48,969 bases of DNA from positions 1-48,969 of the forward strand of contig MWCU01000086.1 in assembly GCA_002070205.1 (NCBI GenBank). The letters run 5' to 3'. Positions 39,650 through 46,429 of the stretch are shown here, in pieces. The notes beneath the pieces are model-generated. The model saw only the letters and a program-made list of their open reading frames with translations. It was not told where the DNA came from and did no database searches. This DNA comes from Firmicutes bacterium ADurb.Bin182 (lineage in GTDB: Bacteria > Bacillota > Clostridia > Christensenellales > CAG-138). Position numbers and translations under genes: made by a program. Numbering within the stretch: the stretch's first letter is position 1; every line of letters begins with the position of its first letter.

Positions 39650-39716
39650 AGCGAAAAAAAGCTAAGGGTAAAATTCAATTTCTCTGTTGCGACACACTGT
39701 TTGGGGAGGTTTTAAC

Positions 39717-40892
39717 ATGGAAAAGCAATATATGGCGCGGGTTCAAAGACTTCAAGGATTTTTAAAAGACAGTCGAATCGATTACATGCTGGTTACATCG
39801 ATGGATTCCATTTATTATCTTTCCGGGGCGACATATATGCCTTTGGAGCGTCCCTTCTTCATCGTTGTAAAGCAGAACGGCGAGCCCGAGCTGATAGTTC
39901 CGAGGCTTGAGCAGGCGCACATGAGGAAAATCAAAGGATTCGGAGAGATAAAATCGTATTTTGAATACCCGTCGATCGAAGGGGAAAACTGGTATGACAG
40001 ATTATGCGATCTGACCGGGGAAAACGCAATAATCGGCATTGAGCCTTCTTTATCCGTTCAAAACAAAGAAAAAATCAATGCGAAAAAAACAGTTATTATA
40101 GACGAGATAGACAGGATGCGCATGGTGAAGGACGATGAAGAGATCGCCGCCGTCAAGTATGCCTCAATGTGGACCGATAAAGGAATGAAACTGCTGCACC
40201 AAAGCTTATACCGGGGCCAAAGCGTATTGGAAACCGTCATGCCGACCAATAAGATAAAGACAGGCGTGGTTGCCGCGACGGATTTCAATTATTTGACAAG
40301 CAGCTTTCTGACTGCCGGCTGGCCGGCGCCAAAAAGCGCTCAGCCGCACAGCCTGCCCGATTTGAACAGCAGAATGGGCGACGGCCCCATCGTCCTTATG
40401 AGCTTTAACCGCGTAAACGGTTATGCGGCAGAATGCGAACGCACGGTATTTTTGAATGAGCCGACAAAGCGTGAGCGCGAGCTGTTCGGCTATATGATAA
40501 AAGCCAGAGAAATCGCATTTTCGATGCTCAAGCCGGGGGCCCGCTGCCATGATATAGACATGGCGACACGGACATATTTTGAATCCGTCGGATGCGGTGA
40601 AAATGTCCTCCATCGCACAGGCCACGGCATAGGCATGGGCAACCATGAAAGGCCCTGGATCAGCGCAGGCAGCGATGACGTGCTGCAGGAAAACATGATA
40701 ATCAGCGTTGAGCCCGCGATTTATTTCAACGATATAGGAGGCTTCAGGCATTCTGACACAGTCCTCATAACCAAGGACGGCTACGAAATCATAACTAAAT
40801 ATCCGACAAGCATTGAAGAATTGATGGTTAAACAAGCTCGTGTGCTGAGCAAAGTTAAAGGTGCGATAATCAGGAAATCGATAGGGTATTAA
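39717..40892 (+). CDS. M24-fold (creatinase/prolidase-like) hydrolase with lost metal ligands
   Basis: The ATG at 39717 follows GGGGAGG; a longer reading adds ten residues across the RBS. The 391-residue protein has the creatinase N-terminal domain (1-135) and a pita-bread C-terminal domain. Aligned by eye to prolidase, His303 (RTGHGIGMG) and Glu332 (SVEPAIY) are kept. The first Asp ligand is Met228, the second is Glu239 (AAECERT) and the last Glu is Ser346 (RHSDTVLIT). Three of five metal ligands are therefore changed, as in metal-independent creatinase-type enzymes. A Xaa-Pro peptidase name would be misleading. Confidence 0.85.
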   Translation: MEKQYMARVQRLQGFLKDSRIDYMLVTSMDSIYYLSGATYMPLERPFFIVVKQNGEPELIVPRLEQAHMRKIKGFGEIKSYFEYPSIEGENWYDRLCDLTGENAIIGIEPSLSVQNKEKINAKKTVIIDEIDRMRMVKDDEEIAAVKYASMWTDKGMKLLHQSLYRGQSVLETVMPTNKIKTGVVAATDFNYLTSSFLTAGWPAPKSAQPHSLPDLNSRMGDGPIVLMSFNRVNGYAAECERTVFLNEPTKRERELFGYMIKAREIAFSMLKPGARCHDIDMATRTYFESVGCGENVLHRTGHGIGMGNHERPWISAGSDDVLQENMIISVEPAIYFNDIGGFRHSDTVLITKDGYEIITKYPTSIEELMVKQARVLSKVKGAIIRKSIGY

Positions 40893-40933
40893 GCGTCGGG
40901 TGAGATTAGGTAAGGAGATATAGCGGGTCAATT

Positions 40934-41335
40934 ATGATCAGAGGACTCAGCCATATCACTCTCGTTGTAAAGGACCTGAAGAGGACCGCCGCTTTTCTCC
41001 GGGCTGTTTTTGATGCAAAGGAAGTATATTCAAGCGGAGAAAAACGGTTTTCCATTTCAAAAGAAATGTTTTTTCTCATCAACGATATATGGCTGTGCAT
41101 AATGGAGGGCGAACCTCTTTCAGAGCGAACCTACAACCACATAGCGTTCCAAATATCGGAAGAAGATTATGAAGAGTATAAAACAAAGGTTGTTGCGTCA
41201 GGCATCGAACTGAGACCGGATCGCCCCCGCATTGAAGGTGAGGGACGTTCGATTTATTTCTACGATTTTGATAACCACCTATTCGAGCTGCATACGGGTA
41301 CCCTCGAGCAGCGCCTGGAAGCATATTCAAAATAA
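40934..41335 (+). CDS. fosX: Fosfomycin resistance hydrolase FosX
   Basis: This 133-residue vicinal-oxygen-chelate enzyme opens the fosfomycin epoxide with water, Mn2+-dependent. All FosX residues fall at their canonical numbers: metal ligands His7 (GLSHITL), His69 (YNHIAF) and Glu118 (HLFELH), and the general base Glu44 (SKEMFF), which is what separates FosX from the thiol-using FosA/FosB. GEGRSIYFYDFDNHLFE is the family C-terminal block. RBS AAGGAG lies 14 bp before the ATG. No mobile element is adjacent, so it may be intrinsic. Confidence 0.95.
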   Translation: MIRGLSHITLVVKDLKRTAAFLRAVFDAKEVYSSGEKRFSISKEMFFLINDIWLCIMEGEPLSERTYNHIAFQISEEDYEEYKTKVVASGIELRPDRPRIEGEGRSIYFYDFDNHLFELHTGTLEQRLEAYSK

Positions 41336-41395
41336 GGCTTCGTTCAATGCATACTTGATGACTATCACGCCAATAAATCCATCCGTTTCAGCTTG
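41336..41395 (-). pseudogene. Relic of a GNAT acetyltransferase gene
   Basis: Directly after the fosX stop, about 55 bp are roughly 80-85% identical by eye to 45249-45303, inside the intact GNAT gene at 44943-45509. Translated on the minus strand, the relic reads AETDGFIGVIVIKYALNEA against VEANGFIGEIVIRHSLNEA. No start, acetyl-CoA motif or stop belonging to it remains. It is a decayed fragment of a second, paralogous gene. Confidence 0.8.
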
Positions 41396-41397
41396 CG

Positions 41398-42012
41398 TCA
41401 TGCGTTATATAATGAGCAAAACTGCTTCACATGCTTTGCGAGCGTATCCAGCGCCTCGTCCTGCCGGTCCGGAAGGCGGTCATACTTGGAAAGAAGCAGG
41501 AATATGGGCGCGTAAAACTGAAGCGCCATCACATACGGATCGTACTCTTTAAAAGCGCCTTTCGCTATCATACTGTGAAACAGCTCCTTCTGGTATTCGA
41601 GCGCGCCGTCCAGAAAAAAGCTTTGGAAAACGTCGCCGGTCCTGGTGCTTCTGAACTGTTCTATGGTAAGCATCTTCCTGAATTTGGACGCGAATTCATC
41701 ATTTAAAAAATACAGAAATATGCTGTTGCAGATTGAAATAAGTGACTCGGTGGTCCCTTCCATGTATCGATCCGCCACGGATTTTGCCTCCCCGTGCGGT
41801 ACCTGCATTTTTTCGATCGCCTCCTCATACCGCTTTGACATTTCATCGATAATGCTGTTAAATATGTCCTCTTTGCTTTTATAATGGTTATAGATCGAAG
41901 CCGCCTTTATCCCGACTGCATCGGCGATGTCCCGCACGGATACGCCTTCAAAGCCCCTGTCGGCAAACAATGTCAGCGCCTTGATCATTATCGCTTCCTT
42001 CGTGTTTTCCAT
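41398..42012 (-). CDS. TetR-family transcriptional repressor
   Basis: This 204-residue repressor has the N-terminal helix-turn-helix KEAIMIKALTLFADRGFEGVSV then RDIADAVGIKAASIYNHYKSKEDIF, the TetR signature, and a helical ligand domain. It starts 4 bp after the reductase gene upstream, with its RBS (GGAGGTGA) overlapping that gene's stop. The two form a tight operon. Two near-identical operator-like sites flank the operon promoter, so autoregulation is likely. Confidence 0.93.
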   Translation of the reverse strand: MENTKEAIMIKALTLFADRGFEGVSVRDIADAVGIKAASIYNHYKSKEDIFNSIIDEMSKRYEEAIEKMQVPHGEAKSVADRYMEGTTESLISICNSIFLYFLNDEFASKFRKMLTIEQFRSTRTGDVFQSFFLDGALEYQKELFHSMIAKGAFKEYDPYVMALQFYAPIFLLLSKYDRLPDRQDEALDTLAKHVKQFCSLYNA

Positions 42013-42016
42013 ATCG

Positions 42017-42718
42017 TCACCTCCAGGGCCTTTCCTTTAACAGCCAGCCGTTGCTCTTCCAATGATCCCTGTCGACGAGGTTCCATGTGTTCTTCGATTG
42101 CATTGTGCGCATGACAGAGAATAAGAACCTTGTTGCGAAACCCGGTTTAGCGGATCCCGCGCCGCGCTTGATAAGATTTGACAGCGAATCGACTTTCTTG
42201 GTTGCATTGAGCTTTATCTTATCCGATACATCGCCCCAGCTCATCGCGCTGACCGACACAGGCAGCTTAAAGACTTTGGGTATGCCCCACCAAAACATCT
42301 GTTTCGCGATCGATTTCGTAACTCTTTTTGCGCCCAAGCCGGCTGCCGTCGATATCACGACGCCGATCTTTTTAAACATTTCTTTCCTCGGCCGGTGAGA
42401 AAGCCACATATAGCCGAGATGATCAAACAGCGTTTTGAGCTGACCGGACATCTCAAGGCAGTATGTCGGAGAGTCGATAATGATGACATCCGAGCTGATC
42501 ATGGACTCCGCTATTCTCTGCACCTTATCCGCGTGAGGACAGTTGCTTTCGCCCTGAATGATGCACCGGAAACATCCCATGCAGAAGCCCGGGGCGTCGG
42601 CGGGCATAAAATACTCATGCACGACGGAATCGGGTTCCGCCAGCCGGTCCTTGAGCATGGATGAAATATGATATGTGCTGCCCTTGTGGAGCTGCCCGTG
42701 AATGATCGCGATTTCCAT
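42017..42718 (-). CDS. Flavodoxin-fold NAD(P)H-dependent FMN reductase
   Basis: This 233-residue protein starts MEIAIIHGQLHKGSTYHISS, the FMN-phosphate loop of NADPH-dependent FMN reductases. CMGCFRCIIQGESNCPHAD gives a Cys-rich segment typical of the iron-sulfur flavoprotein-like subgroup, though the spacing is not that of a full 4Fe-4S site. IIIDSPTYCLEMSGQLKTLFDH is the FMN ring-binding region. The C-terminal ~100 residues are basic and specific to this subgroup. It is first in an operon with tetR and may be an electrophile- or drug-inducible quinone/nitro reductase. Confidence 0.88.
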   Translation of the reverse strand: MEIAIIHGQLHKGSTYHISSMLKDRLAEPDSVVHEYFMPADAPGFCMGCFRCIIQGESNCPHADKVQRIAESMISSDVIIIDSPTYCLEMSGQLKTLFDHLGYMWLSHRPRKEMFKKIGVVISTAAGLGAKRVTKSIAKQMFWWGIPKVFKLPVSVSAMSWGDVSDKIKLNATKKVDSLSNLIKRGAGSAKPGFATRFLFSVMRTMQSKNTWNLVDRDHWKSNGWLLKERPWR

Positions 42719-42765
42719 TATAAAGTTCCCCCTGCAACAGTACGCTTGTAACTTCGGTTACAAAC

Positions 42766-42799
42766 TAACATTCATTAGCCGAATAATAACAAACATTAG
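42766..42799. promoter_or_regulatory. Double TetR operator
   Basis: TAACATTCATTAG (42766-42778) and TAACAAACATTAG (42787-42799) match at 11 of 13 positions and lie on the same strand, 21 bp apart centre to centre, which is two helical turns. One overlaps the -10/spacer of the reductase-tetR promoter and the other lies just downstream. A repressor dimer pair could bind the same DNA face. Confidence 0.65.
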
Positions 42800-42811
42800 T
42801 TAGTATGTCAA
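42783..42811 (-). promoter_or_regulatory. Promoter of the FMN reductase-tetR operon
   Basis: On the minus strand TTGACA (42806-42811), a 17-bp spacer and TATTAT (42783-42788). The operator copies overlap and follow it. Confidence 0.8.
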
Positions 42812-43130
42812 GGGGAAATTTTATAATTTTTTTAAGCAGAAGTTTATCGGAAATTTTTAGCGGCTGCGGTGCAACAGATCATCGCCCTCCCGATTAATGA
42901 GTTGATTTAGAATATATTCTTACGGTTATAAAATTTATTGACAAAATAATACTGCGGTAATATTTTATAGTTAATTTATTCCAACCGTATCAAATAGAAA
43001 AAATGCATCCTATGCTGCTGTGAATAAACTGGTGCGGGTTAGCCAACGTAAATCTTTAATTGATATATCGAACGCTGCTTCAAATGATCATGCTGATAAA
43101 TAAAATATAAGCTGAAAGGTGAAAACCGGG
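42812..43130. other. AT-rich intergenic region
   Basis: This 319-bp stretch lies between the reductase-tetR promoter and the next gene. It carries a plus-strand promoter at 42938-42966 and no convincing ORF. Its AT content is visibly higher than that of flanking genes. Confidence 0.6.
42938..42966 (+). promoter_or_regulatory. Promoter upstream of the 43.1 kb membrane protein gene
   Basis: TTGACA (42938-42943), a 17-bp spacer and TATTTT (42961-42966). The leader to the ATG at 43131 would be about 158 nt. Confidence 0.6.
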
Positions 43131-43886
43131 ATGAATAAGATGCCTTCTGCTGCGCACCCAAAACACAGATTTGGAAGGGTGCTCCTGTATATCCTGCTGG
43201 GGTCTGTATTGTTTTTCGGATGCATGACTATACTGGCAGGTATCATACAACAGGATCCGGGCGATTTTGAGCTGATAGACAAAATCCCGCCGGAAATGTT
43301 ATCGATGAACAAGTGCGTATCGTCCGGCAAATTACGCGACGGATGGGTGGAATACCGGGAACAGGGACTCAAAGTCAAAGTAGTCTTTCCCGATGCGGTG
43401 GAATCCATCAGCGGATTGTGGTATGCCGAAAAAGCACAGGCGGAAGTAAACGGCGAAGTCATAGAAGGCGATCCGGATGTGCTTTTCAAGAAATGGGATG
43501 AACATATCATCGACAAGCCAAATGCAAAAGCGTCCCCCTCCTTCACCGTCAAGATCCCGCTGACCGAAAAAGATATACACAAAACCATCACCATAAACGC
43601 TTCCATGCTTGCACACTATCCTTACAATCTCAATGACGGTATCAACTTCGGGGAAAGTTATGACACGCTGGAAGCGCAGTACCATGTGTTCGTGGTATCT
43701 CCGGAAGACGTCAGCATCAAGCAGCAGTATGACAAATGGGCGAATGACCGGGAGATAGCTATGAACCGTGTTCCCACCTTGATCACCGGGTGTGTCCTGT
43801 CGGCGTTGTCCGGCGGGCTGATCGTGCTCATGATCGTGCGAGGAAAACGTAAAGAAAAAGCATTCGAAAACAATTATCACAAGTAA
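43131..43886 (+). CDS. Two-TM membrane protein with extracytoplasmic domain, unknown function
   Basis: The ATG at 43131 (MNKMPSA) is preferred over an in-frame GTG four codons upstream that overlaps the AAAGGTG RBS. The 251-residue protein has a transmembrane helix near residues 17-40 (LLYILLGSVLFFGCMTILAGI), a ~165-residue extracytoplasmic domain, a second helix near 213-234 (LITGCVLSALSGGLIVLMIV) and a basic tail. The domain contains KTITINASMLAHYPYNLNDGINFG. I do not recognise it. Confidence 0.7.
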   Translation: MNKMPSAAHPKHRFGRVLLYILLGSVLFFGCMTILAGIIQQDPGDFELIDKIPPEMLSMNKCVSSGKLRDGWVEYREQGLKVKVVFPDAVESISGLWYAEKAQAEVNGEVIEGDPDVLFKKWDEHIIDKPNAKASPSFTVKIPLTEKDIHKTITINASMLAHYPYNLNDGINFGESYDTLEAQYHVFVVSPEDVSIKQQYDKWANDREIAMNRVPTLITGCVLSALSGGLIVLMIVRGKRKEKAFENNYHK

Positions 43887-43913
43887 TGAGAAGGAGCAGG
43901 CATACAAGCTTAT

Positions 43914-44168
43914 TTACAGATCAACACAAAGCGATCTGCCGGTTTGCGCGGATTCAAAAACAGCTTCTACAAGTTTCATATTGCGCATTACCTCTTCGGG
44001 TTTAACAAACAATTGAGCGCCGTTGTCAACAACATCGACCAAATTACGATACAGGCGCGAATAAAGTACAGCGCCATGATCGGTATAAGCAACGACTCCA
44101 TCCTTCTCAACATCGATCACGGGGAGCGCCGAAACCTGCTCCGCTCCTTCCGGTAGCGGAGACAACAC
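43914..44168 (-). pseudogene. C-terminal remnant of a Gfo/Idh/MocA-family oxidoreductase
   Basis: About 84 codons read RLYRNLVDVVDNGAQLFVK then PEEVMRNMKLVEAVFESA and TGRSLCVDL, the characteristic last helix-strand region of Gfo/Idh/MocA dehydrogenases. The Rossmann domain and most of the C-terminal domain are absent. The frame upstream is closed by a TGA at 44175-44177, and the first possible start (GTG at 44166-44168) has no RBS. It is a truncated pseudogene. Confidence 0.75.
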
Positions 44169-44486
44169 TGGTTTTCATAATCGCTCTCTTTTCTGTAAAA
44201 AAAGGTCCATGGTACGGAGAAGACTTTTATCAGAGCGGCAATAGGAACATAGGTTGATACCGTCTTTATTTTGACACTACTATATCATTGATATATTACT
44301 TAATCAATATTTATAAATAAGTCAGACAAGGCTTTTTTTAAAGGGATATGCCGGTAATAAAAAATAAAAATGATATGAAAGATGAAACTGTGTGAACGTG
44401 CTTTACTAATATGAATCTTCTAAGCTATAATTTGGTAAACGAATGGCTTTTCTGTTCATGCTATAAATCTGTCAAAGGAGTTATTT
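44169..44486. other. AT-rich intergenic region
   Basis: This 318-bp region has no credible ORF. It contains TTGACA at 44272-44277 without a clear -10, an ATTGAT/ATCAAT inverted repeat near 44287-44309, and the probable promoter of the following gene at 44402-44431. Confidence 0.5.
44402..44431 (+). promoter_or_regulatory. Probable promoter of the pRiA4b ORF-3-like gene
   Basis: TTTACT (44402-44407), an 18-bp spacer and a perfect TATAAT (44426-44431) lie about 55 bp before the ATG. Confidence 0.5.
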
Positions 44487-44939
44487 ATGCCGACAAAGCA
44501 AAAAACCCTTGTAATTTCCGTATCAGCCGGAACGGGCTGTTACCGGCATATCAAGATATCCGATCATGCAACGCTGGAAGAACTGAGCAGCAAAATCTTA
44601 GATGCTTTTGAATTTATTGAAGATCATGCTCATGCCTTTTTTATGGACAATCGGGCATGGAGTGATACAGACTCCTATTACATGGCCATGGAGGATGAAG
44701 AGGACGACGAGCGGCATACCTGTGATTTCACACTGCGTAAGGCCGGTTTGAAGCCCGGCAAGAAGTTTGTATATGTCTTTGATTTCGGCGACGATTGGCG
44801 TTTCCACTGCCGTGTTCTGCAAATACTGGACGAACAAACCGACGAACCCGAAGTCATTCGCACAAAAGGTGAACCACCGGATCAATTTTCTTTTGACGAC
44901 GACTGGGATGAGGATGAGGAAAATGACGATTATGATTAA
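44487..44939 (+). CDS. Plasmid pRiA4b ORF-3-like family protein
   Basis: This 150-residue cytosolic protein opens with RHIKISDHATLEELSSKILDAFEF and has KKFVYVFDFGDDWRFHCRVLQI in the second half, the hallmark of the pRiA4b ORF-3-like domain. A very acidic tail (DDDWDEDEENDDYD) ends it. The family is widespread, sometimes carried by mobile elements, and its biochemical role is not established. AAAGGAG precedes the ATG. The convergent GNAT gene ends 3 bp beyond its stop. Confidence 0.85.
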   Translation: MPTKQKTLVISVSAGTGCYRHIKISDHATLEELSSKILDAFEFIEDHAHAFFMDNRAWSDTDSYYMAMEDEEDDERHTCDFTLRKAGLKPGKKFVYVFDFGDDWRFHCRVLQILDEQTDEPEVIRTKGEPPDQFSFDDDWDEDEENDDYD

Positions 44940-44942
44940 TAC

Positions 44943-45509
44943 TTATTGACGTGCAATACGGGGACGAACAAGCAAGGTTGCCACATGAGGATTTAAATCT
45001 ATCCAATATCTTCTTGTCAGTATGGTCGTTCCGTATGCATCCGCAATGATTTTATTTTCAAGTATGCCTCCGTTTTTTTCAATAACTTTTGACGAACCGA
45101 TATTATCATCATCGCATGTTATAAGGACTTTATCCAAACCTATTGCTTTAGCTTCCGGCAAAACCATTTTAAGTATCATGGTTCCATATCCGCGATCCCA
45201 TTGCGAGTACCGTATTCCGTAACCGATATTTCCGCCGCGTTTCAATAGGGCTTCGTTCAATGAATGCCTGATTACTATCTCGCCGATAAATCCATTCGCT
45301 TCAACAAGCCAGAAATATGACGCCTTAACGCGGTTTGGCGGGAGATCCCTCCCGGAACGGTATTGCTCAAATTTATCAAAAATATCATATTCGCGGCTGT
45401 CGGAAAAATTATATGTCCTGATGTTATGTTCCTCATATTCCTTTACCGCTTCATCATAGGAGGACAGATGCTCCGCAGCAGGATAAATCAACCTCAGTTC
45501 ACTGTTCAT
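44943..45509 (-). CDS. GNAT-family N-acetyltransferase
   Basis: This 188-residue acetyltransferase has SYFWLVEANGFIGEIVIRHSL, then GGNIGYGIRYSQWDRGYGTMIL, where the acetyl-CoA loop is QWDRGYG, and GLDKVLITCDDDNIGSSKVIEKNGG, the standard GNAT end. It is of the group often annotated simply as GNAT with unknown acceptor. RBS GAGGGAGG precedes the ATG. A fragment of a close paralogue survives 4 kb away at 41336-41395. Confidence 0.9.
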   Translation of the reverse strand: MNSELRLIYPAAEHLSSYDEAVKEYEEHNIRTYNFSDSREYDIFDKFEQYRSGRDLPPNRVKASYFWLVEANGFIGEIVIRHSLNEALLKRGGNIGYGIRYSQWDRGYGTMILKMVLPEAKAIGLDKVLITCDDDNIGSSKVIEKNGGILENKIIADAYGTTILTRRYWIDLNPHVATLLVRPRIARQ

Positions 45510-45606
45510 AAAACCTCCCTCAAAAGCAAAAGAGCAGGCCTTGTGCTTATTTACATATTATACCTGAATAGCCCATGACTGCGGAATATAAAATGTATAT
45601 GTGAAA

Positions 45607-46311
45607 TCAACATTGTTCTTCGTTGCGTTTTGCTTGAAATTTACGCAGCTTATTTTCATCATTAATTATCAATTTTCGTTTTTCGATACTGATTATTCCT
45701 TCTTGCTTGAATTTCGCGCAAACCCGCGCTGTCTGAATGCGCGACGCGTTGATTGCAGACGCCAAATTATCCTGTGACATAGGAATATACCGAATGCGCC
45801 GGTAATTCTCGCTCTGCATATATAAAGCTATAAAATTCGCAAGCCTGGTATCGACCCCGTCTATGCTTTGCGACTCGGCGTCGAAGCACATCAGCCTGAG
45901 GACGTCACAATAATAAAGAAGAAGGTCAAAGAAAAACTCATAATTTTTCTTGCAGAGCCGCCGTATATCCTGAAGCGATAATTCAACAACCCTTATATTG
46001 CTTACGGCTTCCGATGTGACTATCGCATTTTGGTCCTGCCGAAGTCCGTCGAGCACAAATATAGTATTCTTTTTATGATATCCGAGCAGCCTCACATAGC
46101 CGTCGATATTGACAGTATAGATCTTCACCGTTCCGTTGAGCAAAAAGTACATGCATTTTACGGGCTGCCCCCCTCGGCTTAAGCATGTACCGGCGGGAAA
46201 TTCAATGATTTTGCCGCAATTTTCAAGAATGAAAGCGCGGTACGAGGCGAAATTATCTTCAATGACGTACTGTGACGAGGAACCGTTAAACTCATTTTTA
46301 ACAGAGTTCAT
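45607..46311 (-). CDS. Crp/Fnr-family transcriptional regulator
   Basis: This 234-residue regulator has an N-terminal cyclic-nucleotide-binding-like barrel (IIEFPAGTCLSRGGQPVKCMYFLLNGTVKIYT), a long dimer helix, and a C-terminal winged helix with MSQDNLASAINASRIQTARV as helix-turn-helix. The N-terminal Cys set of FNR is absent, so an oxygen-sensing 4Fe-4S cluster is unlikely. The effector is unknown. It is divergent from the Fe-S flavin reductase gene, with two perfect palindromes between them, and is probably its regulator. Confidence 0.9.
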   Translation of the reverse strand: MNSVKNEFNGSSSQYVIEDNFASYRAFILENCGKIIEFPAGTCLSRGGQPVKCMYFLLNGTVKIYTVNIDGYVRLLGYHKKNTIFVLDGLRQDQNAIVTSEAVSNIRVVELSLQDIRRLCKKNYEFFFDLLLYYCDVLRLMCFDAESQSIDGVDTRLANFIALYMQSENYRRIRYIPMSQDNLASAINASRIQTARVCAKFKQEGIISIEKRKLIINDENKLRKFQAKRNEEQC

Positions 46312-46331
46312 CTATACATACCTCTTACGGT

Positions 46332-46347
46332 TGTTAAAATTTTAACA
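46332..46347. promoter_or_regulatory. Perfect 16-bp palindrome, likely Crp-family operator
   Basis: TGTTAAAATTTTAACA is a perfect palindrome. It covers about +1 to +16 of the predicted regulator transcript and is centred near -62.5 relative to the predicted reductase start. Those positions fit autorepression and class I-type activation. Confidence 0.65.
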
Positions 46348-46353
46348 CACTTA

Positions 46354-46365
46354 TATCATATGATA
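46354..46365. promoter_or_regulatory. Perfect 12-bp palindrome overlapping the regulator -10
   Basis: TATCATATGATA is a second perfect palindrome centred 20 bp from the first. It contains the regulator's -10 hexamer and is centred near -42.5 of the predicted reductase start. Confidence 0.5.
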
Positions 46366-46383
46366 CTCTTCATAATAATTCAA
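46355..46383 (-). promoter_or_regulatory. Promoter of the Crp/Fnr-family gene
   Basis: On the minus strand TTGAAT (46378-46383), a 17-bp spacer and TATGAT (46355-46360), giving a start near 46348. Confidence 0.65.
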
Positions 46384-46395
46384 TACTTTTATAAT
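46367..46395 (+). promoter_or_regulatory. Activator-type promoter of the ene-reductase gene
   Basis: A perfect TATAAT (46390-46395) lies 35 bp before the ATG, but the -35 position (46367-46372, TCTTCA) is very poor. A good -10 with a poor -35 next to an activator site is typical of Crp-dependent promoters. Confidence 0.5.
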
Positions 46396-46429
46396 TAATT
46401 CAGAAACAAATTTATGGAGGTAAACCCGC

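Noticed and set aside
44487..44939. Mobile element implied by the pRiA4b ORF-3-like gene
   Set aside because: No transposase, terminal inverted repeats or target duplication is visible. The family also occurs in ordinary chromosomal places.
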